Assembly (NCBI RefSeq): GCF_000179235.2 | Contig: NZ_CP039373.1 | Coordinates: forward strand, 1,581,860-1,645,859 | Origin: Synechococcus sp. CB0101 | Lineage (GTDB): Bacteria; Cyanobacteriota; Cyanobacteriia; PCC-6307; Cyanobiaceae | DNA length: 64,000 bases | Direction of reading: 5' to 3' | Shown here: in pieces, positions 25,826 through 37,440 of the stretch | Layout of the letters: each line of letters begins with the position of its first letter | How positions within the stretch are numbered: the first letter of the stretch is position 1 | Made by a program: the position numbers and the translations under genes | The notes under the pieces: model-generated | The model's input: only the letters and a program-made list of their open reading frames with translations | Databases searched by the model: none | What the model was told of the DNA's origin: nothing

Positions 25826-26935
25826 GTGGCCCTGTTGTCCTCCCTTCGCCGGCGCCTGGGACAAACCCGCCCGGCCATGCAGGACTGGCCAGGCCTGATC
25901 GAGGGCTACCGCAAGTGGCTGCCGGTGAGCGACAAAACGCCGGTGATCACCCTGCGCGAGGGCGCCACTCCGCTGATCCCGGCCCCGGTAATCGCCGAGC
26001 GGATCGGCAAGGGCGTGAAGGTGTACCTGAAATACGATGGCCTCAACCCCACCGGCTCCTTCAAAGACCGGGGCATGACCATGGCCATTTCCAAGGCCAA
26101 GGAAGCAGGCTCAGAAGCGGTGATTTGCGCCAGCACCGGCAACACCTCCGCCGCTGCCGCCGCCTATGCCCGCCGGGGCGGCATGCGGGCCTTCGTGCTG
26201 ATCCCCGATGGCTACGTGGCCCAGGGCAAGCTCGCCCAGGCCCTGCTCTACGGCGCTGAAGTGCTGGCGGTGAAGGGCAACTTCGACCGGGCCCTGGCGA
26301 TCGTGCAGGAGGTGGCGAACCAATACCCGATCACCCTGGTGAACTCGGTGAACCCCTTCCGCCTGCAGGGCCAGAAAACCGCCGCCTTCGAAGTGGTGGA
26401 TGCCCTAGGCGAAGCTCCCGACTGGCTCTGCATCCCCGTGGGCAACGCCGGCAACATCAGCGCCTACTGGATGGGCTTCAACGAATACAAGGCGGCCGGT
26501 CACAGCCGCCGCTTGCCGCGAATGATGGGCTTCCAGGCCGCGGGATCCGCCCCTCTGGTGCTCGGCCACACCGTGGAGCAGCCCGACACGATCGCCACCG
26601 CCATCCGCATCGGCAACCCTGTGAACAAGGAGCGGGCGCTCAAAGCCCGGGCCGAAAGCAACGGTGATTTCATGGCCGTCACCGACGCCGAAATCATCGA
26701 GGCCTACAAGCTGCTGGGCAGCGGTGAAGGGGTGTTCTGCGAGCCTGCCAGCGCCGCCTCCGTTGCGGGCCTGCTCAAGCGCCGCGAGGAGGTGCCCGCG
26801 GGTGCCACGGTGGTGTGCGTGCTTACCGGCAACGGCCTGAAAGACCCCACCACGGCCATTGAGCACAACGATTCCAAGTTCCACACCGGCCTGGAACCCG
26901 ATACGGCCACCGTGGCCCGGGTGATGGGCTTCTGA
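25826..26935 (+). CDS. thrC: Threonine synthase
   Basis: A 369-aa PLP enzyme that converts O-phosphohomoserine to threonine. The PLP-lysine motif is clear in [20 protein letters not shown], followed by [18 protein letters not shown] and the phosphate-binding [14 protein letters not shown]. The length matches the short class of the family. The start is a GTG after a weak ribosome site. Transcription ends at a strong terminator 43 bp past the stop, which isolates this cluster from the dnaN region. Confidence 0.95.
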   Translation: MALLSSLRRRLGQTRPAMQDWPGLIEGYRKWLPVSDKTPVITLREGATPLIPAPVIAERIGKGVKVYLKYDGLNPTGSFKDRGMTMAISKAKEAGSEAVICASTGNTSAAAAAYARRGGMRAFVLIPDGYVAQGKLAQALLYGAEVLAVKGNFDRALAIVQEVANQYPITLVNSVNPFRLQGQKTAAFEVVDALGEAPDWLCIPVGNAGNISAYWMGFNEYKAAGHSRRLPRMMGFQAAGSAPLVLGHTVEQPDTIATAIRIGNPVNKERALKARAESNGDFMAVTDAEIIEAYKLLGSGEGVFCEPASAASVAGLLKRREEVPAGATVVCVLTGNGLKDPTTAIEHNDSKFHTGLEPDTATVARVMGF

Positions 26936-26977
26936 GGCTGAACACCGGCCCTCAGCGGGCGATCCAACCCTTCTTTC

Positions 26978-27009
26978 AACCCCGCTTGGCTTGGCCAGCG
27001 GGGTTTTTT
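26978..27009 (+). terminator. Intrinsic terminator after thrC
   Basis: Stem AACCCCGCT / AGCGGGGTT (26978-26986, 26997-27005), 10-nt loop and a run of six T ending at 27009. It is the clearest rho-independent terminator in the window. Confidence 0.9.
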
Positions 27010-27059
27010 GATGGCGCAACGATCCGCTTCCAACCCAACCAATCTCGAAAGCGTCTGCC

Positions 27060-27390
27060 CGCAACCTGAGGAAAACCTGGCTCCGAAGCCCTGGAAAACC
27101 AGCACGAGCAAACCCGTGCTCCAGTGCGAGGTTTTCCACATCGCCGGGAAACCTGGGAAAGGGCTCGCCAAGTGCCAACTCCTCAACAGGAATCACCAGG
27201 CCTGTGGAAACAAGATCGGTTGTGCTGCAATGGGTTTAGTGGCTTTCTCTGAGTTTCCCCACGCTCTACGACTACGGATTGGGATTGTTTGTTCTTGATC
27301 CTTTAATCCGATAGACGTGGTGTTCGGGAGAAGCGGGGAAACCGCTCGCTCGGCCCGTTGCACTTCCCAGCGCGTTGTGGAAGCGTGGGG
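27060..27390. other. Candidate chromosomal origin (oriC) with DnaA-box-like 9-mers
   Basis: A gene-free stretch upstream of dnaN. One exact cyanobacterial-type DnaA box TTTTCCACA lies at 27132-27140 (+). Near matches are TTTTCCTCA (27067-27075, -), TTTTCCAGG (27090-27098, -), GTTTCCACA (27202-27210, -), GTTTCCCCA (27253-27261, +) and GCTTCCACA (27376-27384, -). AT-richer DNA lies around 27285-27310. In picocyanobacteria the origin is placed beside dnaN, which fits. The weaker boxes could be chance. Confidence 0.6.
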
Positions 27391-27407
27391 GCCGCTTAGC
27401 CCCTGCC

Positions 27408-28538
27408 ATGAAGCTGGTCTGCTCCCAGGCCGAACTCAACGCCAGCCTTCAGCTGGTCAGTCGCGCCGTGGCAGGCAGGCCCACCCACCCGGTGTTGGCC
27501 AACGTGCTGCTGACCGCCGACGCCGGCACGGGCCGGCTCAGCCTTACCGGCTTCGATCTGAGCCTGGGCATTCAGACCAGCCTCAGTGCCTCCGTGCACA
27601 CGAGCGGTGCCATCACCCTGCCGGCACGCCTCTTTGGCGAAATCGTGGCCCGGATGCCGTCGGACAGCCCGATCAGCCTCAGCTGTGAAGAGGGTGGTGA
27701 GCAGGTGGAGCTCACCAGCGCCTCCGGCAGCTATCAGATGCGCGGCATGCCGGCCGAAGACTTCCCCGAGTTGCCCCTGGCCCAGGCCGCCACACCGATC
27801 AAGCTGGATCCCGACGTGTTAGCGAAGGGGCTGCGCGCCACTCTCTTTGCCAGCAGCAGCGATGAAGCCAAGCAACTGCTCACCGGCGTGCACCTGGGCC
27901 TGAATGCCGAAGGGCTGGAGTGTGCTGCGACCGATGGTCACCGCTTGGCCGTGCTGCGCCTTGAGAACAATGCCGAAGGCGAAGCGGAACTGGATGTGAC
28001 GGTTCCAGCGCGCTCCTTGCGTGAGCTCGAGCGGCTGCTCTCCAGCCGCAGCGGTGGCGATCCTGTGAGCCTGTTCTGTGATCGCGGCCAGGTGGTGTTT
28101 CAGTTCGCTGATCAGGTGCTCACCAGCCGCAGCCTCGATGGCACTTACCCCAACTACCGCCAGCTGATCCCCGAGAGCTTTGCCCGCAGCCTCAAGCTCG
28201 ATCGCAAGGGCCTGCTGGGAGCGCTGGAGCGGGTGGCGGTGCTGGCTGATCAGCACAACAACGTGGTGAAAATCACTAGCGATCCAGTGGCCGGTCAGTT
28301 GGCGATCAGCGCCGATGCTCAAGACGTGGGCAGCGGGTCTGAAGCGATCGCGGCCGATGTGAGTGGCGATGCCATCCAGATCGCGTTCAACGTGCGCTAT
28401 GTGCTGGAGGGCCTCAAGGCCATGGCTGCTGAGCGTGTGGAGCTGCGCTGCAATGCGCCAACTACGCCGGTGGTGCTCGCCCCCCAGGATGATTCGGCTT
28501 TCACCTACCTGGTGATGCCTGTGCAGATTCGTCAGTGA
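27408..28538 (+). CDS. dnaN: DNA polymerase III beta subunit (sliding clamp)
   Basis: The ATG at 27408 gives 376 aa starting MKLVCSQAELNASLQLVSRA, the normal clamp N-terminus; an upstream GTG would add eleven unrelated residues. Three repeated clamp domains are visible, with GVHLGLNAEGLECAATDGHRLAV at the start of domain 2 and a C-terminus TYLVMPVQIRQ close to the usual MPMR-type ending. It forms the ring that tethers Pol III to DNA and binds MutS and other factors. Its stop overlaps the next gene's GTG by 4 bp. Confidence 0.96.
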   Translation: MKLVCSQAELNASLQLVSRAVAGRPTHPVLANVLLTADAGTGRLSLTGFDLSLGIQTSLSASVHTSGAITLPARLFGEIVARMPSDSPISLSCEEGGEQVELTSASGSYQMRGMPAEDFPELPLAQAATPIKLDPDVLAKGLRATLFASSSDEAKQLLTGVHLGLNAEGLECAATDGHRLAVLRLENNAEGEAELDVTVPARSLRELERLLSSRSGGDPVSLFCDRGQVVFQFADQVLTSRSLDGTYPNYRQLIPESFARSLKLDRKGLLGALERVAVLADQHNNVVKITSDPVAGQLAISADAQDVGSGSEAIAADVSGDAIQIAFNVRYVLEGLKAMAAERVELRCNAPTTPVVLAPQDDSAFTYLVMPVQIRQ

Positions 28539-29332
28539 GCCTGCCGGAGCAACTGCTGCTGAGCGATCTGCTGCGACGGCGGGTGCGCTGTGATCAAGGC
28601 TTGGATCACGGCGCCGGGGCCGTTGCGTGGATGCATCCACCGGTGCATCGCCTCTTGGGTTGGATCAGTAAGCCCTCCGCCTTTGGCGATCGCCGTGAGG
28701 CCTGGCGATTGGATCAGCTCCGGGGCCTCAGCGAGCTGGAGGCGCTGGTGAAAGGGCCTGGGGCTGATACCGATCTCCCCACTGTGGATCGGTTGCCCAC
28801 CCTGATCGAAGCGGTCCTGCTCGATCGCCGTGGCGAGCTGATCGGCACCGTGGCCGATGCGGCCGTTGAGCTCAGCACTGGTTGCATCGCCCACTACCTG
28901 GTGGCCCGAAGCGATCCACGCCTCCCGGGTAGCAGCCGTTGGCGCCTCAGCCCCGATCGCATCACCGATCAACAGCCCGGCCAGGTGTTCACGGCGTTGA
29001 ACGGTCTCGATGATCTGCCGCTAGCCCGCGCCAGCGTGCGCCAGGAGTTCCTGCGTCGCGGCCGCCGCTGGCGCGATCAGCTGCAGGAGGAAACCGAGCG
29101 TTTGCGCGATCAGTTCCAGCAGGCTGGCGATCGCTTTGAAGAGCGTCTGGAGGGCTGGTTAGAGGAGGAGCCTGAACGGCAAGCGGAGCCCTATGAATCC
29201 GATGAACGTTGGCCTGAGCAGGAGGTGAGTGAGCCCCGCGATGCCTGGGACGACTGGGATGCTCCCGTAGGGGATGTCCGCCGACCGAGTCGCCGTCGGT
29301 CTGAAGACGCGGAAGAGGATCCCTGGTTGTAG
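28535..29332 (+). CDS. PRC-barrel domain protein
   Basis: A 265-aa protein with two PRC-barrel-like strand clusters: RLLGWISKPSAFGDRREAWRLDQLRGL (about 36-62) and VLLDRRGELIGTVADAAVEL (about 93-112). A charged helix (EETERLRDQFQQAGDRFEER) and a strongly acidic, Trp-containing tail that looks disordered follow. This gene is a standard neighbour of dnaN in picocyanobacteria and overlaps its stop by 4 bp. PRC barrels bind RNA, the ribosome or photosynthetic complexes in other systems; the role here is unknown. Confidence 0.8.
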   Translation: MSLPEQLLLSDLLRRRVRCDQGLDHGAGAVAWMHPPVHRLLGWISKPSAFGDRREAWRLDQLRGLSELEALVKGPGADTDLPTVDRLPTLIEAVLLDRRGELIGTVADAAVELSTGCIAHYLVARSDPRLPGSSRWRLSPDRITDQQPGQVFTALNGLDDLPLARASVRQEFLRRGRRWRDQLQEETERLRDQFQQAGDRFEERLEGWLEEEPERQAEPYESDERWPEQEVSEPRDAWDDWDAPVGDVRRPSRRRSEDAEEDPWL

Positions 29333-29431
29333 CTCGTGTGATCCCCGTGTCGGCATTCCGTACAGACCGTTCGGCTGCCGAATGCCCCTTCACCGGGTTT
29401 AGCTTGAACAGATCAGGCTGCGACGGATCAC

Positions 29432-30631
29432 GTGTGTTACGGATGTTTCCTGGCTGGAGGTGACAGCACCACCCTTGGCTTGTCTCATGCTTTGGGTGAG
29501 AGTTCGATTCGCACGATTCCGTCAGAACAGCTGATCGCGAACGATTTTCGGGACTTCAGTCAGCAGCAGGTGGTGACTGACGGGGTTCTGGACCTCTACC
29601 TCCATCGTCCAGCCGGGCCGGTTGCGGTGAATGGTGGTGGCTATGGCGCCCAAACCATTCAAACCCTCGCGATGGACGAGGTGTTTTACAGCTTTTTCAC
29701 CGCTGCAATTGAGCGTTTGGATGCTGAACTTGCCCTCGATTTCCGCCTGGTTCAAGATCCTGCTCTGGCGGATGTGCGTTTCTATCTCGATACTGAGATC
29801 AACCTTGGAGATAGCGGCGGCGTCACGTTGGGAATCGCTCTCTCCAACGACACACCGGAGCGTGATTTCTGGGAGGTGATGCTCAATACCCCCGCCTTCA
29901 ACGGCGAGAGCGACTACCTCTATTACGCGGCCTTGCACGAGCTTGGCCACACCCTGGGCCTGGAGCATCCCTTCGACAGCTCCGATGGCGATGTGTTCGT
30001 GAGTGCCAACTCCTCCCGCAGCGCCTATCCCGAAGAAACGCTGATGGCCTACCGATCGCCGCTGGGGGATCAATGGCCGATCTGGTTCAGCAGCAATGAT
30101 CTGGCGGCGCTGAAAGCGATCTGGGGCGAAGCCACCGGTGCCGACACACAGCCCAAACCGTTGTCGCAAAAGCTGACTGGCACCAGCAACGACGATGTGC
30201 TCACCGGCGGTTCTGGGCCCGATCTCATCCTTGGGTATTTCGGCAACGACATCCTCACCGGAGGACGAGCATCCGACGAGCTCTGGGGTGATAAAGGCAG
30301 TAACCAGTACTTCAGCGGTGCCGACGAGGCCACGGACTGGCTCTTGATCAGCCGCGATGGCTCTTCAAAACCCCGTCGCAACCGAGGCACTGTCGATGAG
30401 ATTGCTGAGCTCGGCCCTGAGGATCGGGTGGGCATCCTCGGCGCCTCCACCCGCCGGCTGCGCTTCAGGTCCACGCTGATCAACAGCACGGCCTATGGCT
30501 CGCTTGAGGGCACGGGGATTTACGTGGGCAAGCGCCTAGAAGCCGTGTACACCGGCGGTGATCTCAGCCGTGCTGACCTGCGCGATCTCAGCGAGGGTTT
30601 GCCCGCCAGCTACACCGGCGACCTCGGGTGA
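29432..30631 (+). CDS. Serralysin-like RTX metalloprotease
   Basis: A 399-aa protein. The complete zinc motif HELGHTLGLEH spans 169-179 and a Met-turn ETLMAY 202-207, so it should be an active M10-family peptidase. RTX calcium-binding repeats follow (DDVLTGGSGPDLILGYFGND, about 254-275). There is no N-terminal signal, which suits export by a type I system via the C-terminus. It sits between the PRC-barrel gene and purL, which are otherwise standard neighbours, so it looks like an insertion into that cluster. It is the intact relative of the zinc-less cargo proteins at 10056 and 16834. The GTG start is uncertain. Confidence 0.85.
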   Translation: MCYGCFLAGGDSTTLGLSHALGESSIRTIPSEQLIANDFRDFSQQQVVTDGVLDLYLHRPAGPVAVNGGGYGAQTIQTLAMDEVFYSFFTAAIERLDAELALDFRLVQDPALADVRFYLDTEINLGDSGGVTLGIALSNDTPERDFWEVMLNTPAFNGESDYLYYAALHELGHTLGLEHPFDSSDGDVFVSANSSRSAYPEETLMAYRSPLGDQWPIWFSSNDLAALKAIWGEATGADTQPKPLSQKLTGTSNDDVLTGGSGPDLILGYFGNDILTGGRASDELWGDKGSNQYFSGADEATDWLLISRDGSSKPRRNRGTVDEIAELGPEDRVGILGASTRRLRFRSTLINSTAYGSLEGTGIYVGKRLEAVYTGGDLSRADLRDLSEGLPASYTGDLG

Positions 30632-30669
30632 GTCGCTCAGCGAGACTGGACTGATCTGCTCCGTAGGTC

Positions 30670-33024
30670 GTGGTCGCCGCTCCCGAGTATTCCGTTCCCG
30701 ACGCTCTCAAGAAGGAGAACCTCAGCCAGCCGGATTACGACGAGATTTGTCGCCGCCTCGGGCGCGCCCCCAACCGCGCTGAGCTGGGCATGTTCGGCGT
30801 GATGTGGTCGGAGCACTGCTGTTACCGCAACTCGCGCCCACTGCTCCAGGGCTTCCCCACCAGCGGCCCGCGCATCCTGGTGGGCCCCGGTGAGAACGCC
30901 GGGGTGGTGGACCTGGGCGAAGGCCAGCGCCTGGCCTTCAAGATCGAGAGCCACAACCATCCCTCGGCCGTGGAGCCGTTCCAGGGAGCGGCCACGGGCG
31001 TGGGCGGCATCCTGCGCGACATCTTCACCATGGGCGCCCGGCCCATCGCCCTGCTCAATGCCCTGCGCTTTGGGCCCCTGGAAGACGAGCGGAATGTGGG
31101 CTTGATGGAGGGCGTGGTGGCTGGCATCGCCCACTACGGCAATTGCGTGGGCGTGCCCACCGTGGGTGGTGAAGTGGCGTTCGATGCCAGCTACTCCGGC
31201 AACCCGCTGGTGAACGCCATGGCTCTGGGGCTGATGGAAACCGAGCAGATCGTCTGCTCCGGTGCCGAGGGCGTGGGCTATCCGGTGGTCTATGTGGGCA
31301 GCACCACCGGCCGCGACGGCATGGGCGGCGCCAGCTTCGCCAGCGCCGAGCTCACCGAGGCCTCCCTCGACGACCGCCCCGCCGTGCAGGTGGGAGATCC
31401 CTTCCTGGAGAAGGGCCTGATCGAGGCTTGCCTCGAGGCTTTCCAGACCGGTGACGTGGTGGCTGCGCAAGACATGGGCGCCGCCGGCCTCACCTGCAGC
31501 TGCTCGGAGATGGCCGCCAAAGGGGGGCTGGGGATTGAGCTGGATCTCGATCGCGTGCCCGCTCGCGAGGCCGGCATGACTCCCTACGAATTCCTGCTCA
31601 GCGAATCCCAGGAGCGGATGCTGTTCGTGGTGAAGCCCGGCCGTGAGCAGGCGTTGATGGATCGTTTCACCCGCTGGGGCCTGCAGGCCGCTGTGGTGGG
31701 CCGCGTGCTGGAAGACAACATTGTGCGCGTGCTCCAGAACGGTTCCGTCGCGGCTGAAGTGCCCGCCAGCGCCCTGGCCGACGACACCCCGATCAACCGC
31801 CATGAGCTGATCAGCGAGCCACCAGTCGAGATCCAGGCCCACTGGCGCTGGAGTGAATCCGAGTTGCCCCCCGCGAGTGCCAGCGGCATCACCCCGGCAG
31901 GGAGCACCGCCCTGAGCTGGAATGCGGCCCTGCTGCAGCTGCTCGACGATCCCACCATCGCCTCCAAGCGCTGGGTCTACCGCCAATACGACCACCAGGT
32001 GCAGGCCAACACCGTGGTGCCCCCCGGTGGCGCCGATGCGGCTGTTGTGCGCCTGCGGCCCCAAGCCACCACGGAGGCCGCGACCCGTGGCGTGGCGGCT
32101 GTGGTCGATTGCCCGAACCGCTGGGTGGCCCTCGACCCCGAGCGCGGTGGCATGGCGGCCGTGGCTGAGGCGGCCCGCAACCTCAGCTGTGCGGGGGCCG
32201 AGCCCCTGGCCGTGACCGACAACCTCAACTTCCCGTCCCCGGAAACCCCTACCGGCTACTGGCAGCTGGCTCTGGCCTGCCGTGGCCTTTCGGCGGCCTG
32301 CTCCGCGCTGGACACGCCCGTCACCGGCGGCAATGTCTCCCTTTACAACGAAACCCGCCTGCCCGATGGGCGCATGCAGCCGATTCACCCCACGCCGGTG
32401 GTGGGCATGGTGGGCCTCGTGCACGATTTGGCCCACGTGCGCGGCCAGGCCTGGCGGGAAGCCGGCGATGCCATCTGGCTGCTGGGGGTGCCGCTTGAGG
32501 CAGGAGAGGCTCCCGCCGATCCCCGCCTGAGCCTGGCTGGCAGCAGCTATCTTGAGCGGGTGCATGGAGCCGTCACAGGGCGCCCGCCCGAGATTGATCT
32601 GCCGCTGGAGCGCTCCGTGCAGGGCTTCCTGCGCCAGGCGATCGCGGCGGGCCTGGTGCGCTCCGCCCACGACCTCAGCGATGGCGGCCTGGCGGTGGCT
32701 GCCGCCGAGAGCTGCATCGCCAGCGGCCTCGGCGCCCACCTGGAGATCCCTGCCAGCGCCGCCCGGGTTGATCGCCTGCTGTTTGCCGAAGGCGGAGCCC
32801 GCATCCTGGTGAGCGTGGCTCCGGCCCAGGGCGCTGCTTGGCAGCAGGCGCTGGATGCGGCCGGCGTTCCGGCTCAATGTCTGGGTGTGGTGGCTGCAGA
32901 GGCTGAACTGCAGATCCAGCAGGCCGGTCAGCCTCTGGTGCAGCTGCCGGTGGCTCAGCTGGAGACCCAGTTCGAGCAGGCCATTCCCCGCCGGATGGGT
33001 GTCGACCTGCCTCCGACTGCCTGA
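30670..33024 (+). CDS. purL: Phosphoribosylformylglycinamidine synthase II
   Basis: A 784-aa small-type PurL, the ATP-dependent subunit that works with PurQ and PurS to make FGAM in purine synthesis. Conserved segments are [35 protein letters not shown] (the substrate-binding histidines), GAQDMGAAG-type turns ([14 protein letters not shown]) and VHDLSDGG-type ([14 protein letters not shown]) near the C-terminus. The start is a GTG. purF follows 31 bp downstream, so the two purine genes form an operon. Confidence 0.96.
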   Translation: MVAAPEYSVPDALKKENLSQPDYDEICRRLGRAPNRAELGMFGVMWSEHCCYRNSRPLLQGFPTSGPRILVGPGENAGVVDLGEGQRLAFKIESHNHPSAVEPFQGAATGVGGILRDIFTMGARPIALLNALRFGPLEDERNVGLMEGVVAGIAHYGNCVGVPTVGGEVAFDASYSGNPLVNAMALGLMETEQIVCSGAEGVGYPVVYVGSTTGRDGMGGASFASAELTEASLDDRPAVQVGDPFLEKGLIEACLEAFQTGDVVAAQDMGAAGLTCSCSEMAAKGGLGIELDLDRVPAREAGMTPYEFLLSESQERMLFVVKPGREQALMDRFTRWGLQAAVVGRVLEDNIVRVLQNGSVAAEVPASALADDTPINRHELISEPPVEIQAHWRWSESELPPASASGITPAGSTALSWNAALLQLLDDPTIASKRWVYRQYDHQVQANTVVPPGGADAAVVRLRPQATTEAATRGVAAVVDCPNRWVALDPERGGMAAVAEAARNLSCAGAEPLAVTDNLNFPSPETPTGYWQLALACRGLSAACSALDTPVTGGNVSLYNETRLPDGRMQPIHPTPVVGMVGLVHDLAHVRGQAWREAGDAIWLLGVPLEAGEAPADPRLSLAGSSYLERVHGAVTGRPPEIDLPLERSVQGFLRQAIAAGLVRSAHDLSDGGLAVAAAESCIASGLGAHLEIPASAARVDRLLFAEGGARILVSVAPAQGAAWQQALDAAGVPAQCLGVVAAEAELQIQQAGQPLVQLPVAQLETQFEQAIPRRMGVDLPPTA

Positions 33025-33055
33025 ATCCCAACCCTCCAGCACGAAGGCCGCACTG

Positions 33056-34633
<1,578 letters not shown>

Positions 34634-34642
34634 CGCTGCTGA

Positions 34643-35530
34643 TCAGCTGGCGGCTTGATGTGGAAGCTTGTTGATGTAGTGGAGAAATGACGGGTGGCCA
34701 TGTTCCACCCGTAGGAACCGCCAGCACTCTCGGCTCGGCTTCATCACGGGGAAGCGATGCAGAACGGTGAGGGTGGCTGCTGTTTCCAAAGGACCAACAA
34801 ATCCTTCTCGCGGTAGCTCTGAACCTCGCAACAACGCCGCTTGCGTTTGGCTCAGGCAGAACGTGCCGGAGTGTGGGTTGTCCGCAATGTCGAACGACAC
34901 GGTTTCAACCCCGCGGAATTGACCATTGGCCACGTTGGCTTGTGGTTGGGAGAATTGTCGAATGAAGTCAGGTGATAAAGGCCCATCCACCATCAGAGTT
35001 TCCATCGAGCCGGCATCGATCCGTTCGTAGCGATGAGGCATCAAGGAGAATTGATGGTTGGTTTTCTCGTGAAACCAGGCCAGCTTATCGAAGAAGAGTG
35101 GATCATGAATCACGACATCATCTTCCATGTAGCTCAACAGATCGGCGTCGCCATGCTTCTGGATTAGATGATCGCGGCAGGCCAGTGGTAATTCACGAGG
35201 GTTGTCCAAGGCCAGTGTGATGACCTCGATCCGATTGCGATAGAGATCGAGCACATCATCGAGCCTGTTTTCACCATCGGTGCAGATGCTGATCTTGATT
35301 TCTAGCGGCTCCGCGCTGTTGGCGAGATGGTCGATGCTTTTGCGGCTGATGTTCAGCTGGCAGGTTTCGGCAGCTCGCTGAAGATTGAGCAACCCTGTGA
35401 TGCAGCGCGACAGAGCGATGCTGCGTTGCAGCCGGGCGCCACTGCGCAGGGACCCATAGCCGTTGGGGTTATCCCCGGGATCGGCGTGTTCGCGGAAGTA
35501 GTGCGGGATGCAGACCTGAACCCGCATCAC
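34643..35530 (-). CDS. Putative glycosyltransferase (GT-A-like)
   Basis: A 295-aa protein beginning MMRVQVCIPHYF. It has an acidic motif LLSYMEDDVVIHDPLFFDKL that resembles the metal-binding DxD region of GT-A glycosyltransferases, and an upstream strand-turn typical of nucleotide binding (ISICTDGENRLDDVLDLY). Late motifs FLRVEHGHPSFLHYINKLP are reminiscent of proteins annotated as glycosyltransferase-like in cyanobacteria. There is no membrane segment. It overlaps the lysC stop by 4 bp and is co-directional, but has no functional link to lysine synthesis. The family assignment is tentative. Confidence 0.5.
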   Translation of the reverse strand: MMRVQVCIPHYFREHADPGDNPNGYGSLRSGARLQRSIALSRCITGLLNLQRAAETCQLNISRKSIDHLANSAEPLEIKISICTDGENRLDDVLDLYRNRIEVITLALDNPRELPLACRDHLIQKHGDADLLSYMEDDVVIHDPLFFDKLAWFHEKTNHQFSLMPHRYERIDAGSMETLMVDGPLSPDFIRQFSQPQANVANGQFRGVETVSFDIADNPHSGTFCLSQTQAALLRGSELPREGFVGPLETAATLTVLHRFPVMKPSRECWRFLRVEHGHPSFLHYINKLPHQAAS

Positions 35531-37380
35531 ACGGGGGCCTCCGTGCCCTGCGCCTGGTGTTGCACTGCACCGCCCAAGCCAAAGGCCGCGTGCACCACCT
35601 GCAGCGCCTTCACGCCATCGCCCTCTGGCACCACGCAGCTGGTGCGGATCTCGCTGGTGGCGATCATCTCGATGTTCACCCCCGCTTCCGCCAGGGAGCG
35701 GAACATGCGCGCGGCGGTGCCGGCGGTGCAGGGCATGCCGGCGCCAACGGCACTCACGCGGGCAATGGCCATGCCCTCTTCAAGGCTGGCGCCGGGCCAT
35801 TGATTCAGGAGAGGCTGCAGAGCGGTACGGGCTCGCTCCAGTTCCTCGCGCTTGAGGCAGAAGCCCATGTCGCGGCTTTGCTGATCGCCGGAGCCGTGGC
35901 TGCGTTCTGATTGCACGATCGCATCGAGGCTGATGCCGGCATCGGCGAGCACGCGGCACACGGCTGCGGCGGTGCCCGGCTTGTCGGGGATCCGGCGCAC
36001 GGCCACCTGGGCTTGGTCGCGATCCAGGGCCACGCCGCGCACTTCCGGTTCGCCGGCGCCGGAGGGTGGCGGGTTGAGATGCAGCTGGCGCTCGTTCAGC
36101 TCGAAGCACTGGGCTGCCGCCTGCAGCGCCTTATTGCCTTGATGGCCAGCCACCAGACAGCTCACCTTCACTTCGCTGGTGGCGATCAGGCGCAGGTTGA
36201 TGCCGCCCTTGGCGAGGGTGTCGAACAGGCGGGCCGCCACTCCGGGGCGACCCATGATCCCGGCACCCGAGATGCTCAGTTTGGCCATGCCGCCCTGGGC
36301 GCTGATCGTGGCGGTTTCGGCGCCGGGTCCCATGGCTGCCAGCACCTCGCGGCACACCAGCTGAGCGCGATCCAGCTGCGCCTCGGCCACGGTGAAGGCG
36401 ATGTCATTGGTGAAGCCGCAATGATCGCCGCTGCAGGCGGTGTCGGCTTCATGGGTGGATTGCACGATCAGATCCACGTTCAGACCCGCGGCTGAAAGCG
36501 CTTCAAACAGCTGGGCTGCCACTCCGGGGCGGTCGGGCACATGGGCCAGGGCCAGCACGGCCTGGTCGGTGTCGAGTTCGGCGCCATCCACGGGTTTCCC
36601 CAGCTCGAGGCCCTCGCCGCTACCGCGGCGGCTGGCGGCATCGCTGGTGAGCAGGGTGCCGGGCTGATCGCTCCAGCTGGAGCGCACCACCAGGGGCACG
36701 CCGTAGTTGCGGGCGATCTCCACGGCCCGCGGGTGCAACACCGCTGCGCCGAGGCTGGCCAGCTCGAGCATTTCGTTGCAGGTGATCGTGTCCATCAGCT
36801 GGGCATCGGCCACTTTGCGCGGGTCAGTGGTGAGCACCCCCGGCACATCGGTGTAGATCTCGCAGGCATCGGCGCCGAGCGCGGCTGCCAGGGCCACAGC
36901 CGAGGTGTCGGAGCCGCCGCGGCCCAGGGTAGTGATCTCGGGCAGGCCGCTCAACCCACTGCTGGTCCCCTGGAAGCCAGCCACCACCACCACGTTGCCG
37001 TCGCCCAGCAGCCGCTGCAGGCGGTCGGTGCGCACCTCGAGGATGCGAGCGCGGCCATGGGCTGATTCGGTGAGAATGCCCACCTGGGGGCCGGTCATCG
37101 AGACGGCCGGCACCCCCAGGGCGTTGAGCGCCATCGCCAGGAGCGCGATCGACACCTGCTCACCGGTGGCCAGCAGCATGTCCATCTCCCGCTGGGGCGG
37201 GTTGCTGCTGATCGCCCGCGCCAACCCCGTGAGCTCATCAGTGGTGTGGCCCATGGCCGACACCACGATCACCAGATCGTTTCCGGCCTGGCGGCTGGCG
37301 GCGATGCGCTGGGCCACGGCCTGGATCCGCTCCACATCGGCCACGGAGGTGCCGCCGAACTTCTGGACCAGCAGGGCCAT
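35527..37380 (-). CDS. lysC: Aspartate kinase
   Basis: A 617-aa protein. The N-terminal kinase domain starts MALLVQKFGGTSVADVERIQ and includes ITTLGRGGSDTSAVALAAAL. Two tandem pairs of ACT domains follow (about 270-430 and 440-600), the extended cyanobacterial form. It makes aspartyl phosphate for Lys, Thr, Met and diaminopimelate synthesis, and the ACT repeats imply feedback control by end-product amino acids. It is followed by the GT-like gene with a 4-bp overlap and preceded by holA after 60 bp. Confidence 0.96.
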   Translation of the reverse strand: MALLVQKFGGTSVADVERIQAVAQRIAASRQAGNDLVIVVSAMGHTTDELTGLARAISSNPPQREMDMLLATGEQVSIALLAMALNALGVPAVSMTGPQVGILTESAHGRARILEVRTDRLQRLLGDGNVVVVAGFQGTSSGLSGLPEITTLGRGGSDTSAVALAAALGADACEIYTDVPGVLTTDPRKVADAQLMDTITCNEMLELASLGAAVLHPRAVEIARNYGVPLVVRSSWSDQPGTLLTSDAASRRGSGEGLELGKPVDGAELDTDQAVLALAHVPDRPGVAAQLFEALSAAGLNVDLIVQSTHEADTACSGDHCGFTNDIAFTVAEAQLDRAQLVCREVLAAMGPGAETATISAQGGMAKLSISGAGIMGRPGVAARLFDTLAKGGINLRLIATSEVKVSCLVAGHQGNKALQAAAQCFELNERQLHLNPPPSGAGEPEVRGVALDRDQAQVAVRRIPDKPGTAAAVCRVLADAGISLDAIVQSERSHGSGDQQSRDMGFCLKREELERARTALQPLLNQWPGASLEEGMAIARVSAVGAGMPCTAGTAARMFRSLAEAGVNIEMIATSEIRTSCVVPEGDGVKALQVVHAAFGLGGAVQHQAQGTEAPV

Positions 37381-37440
37381 GGCGAGGAGCGCGTGAAGCG
37401 TTAACGGGTGATTGTCGTATGTGGCGTTGCGATGGTGTTC

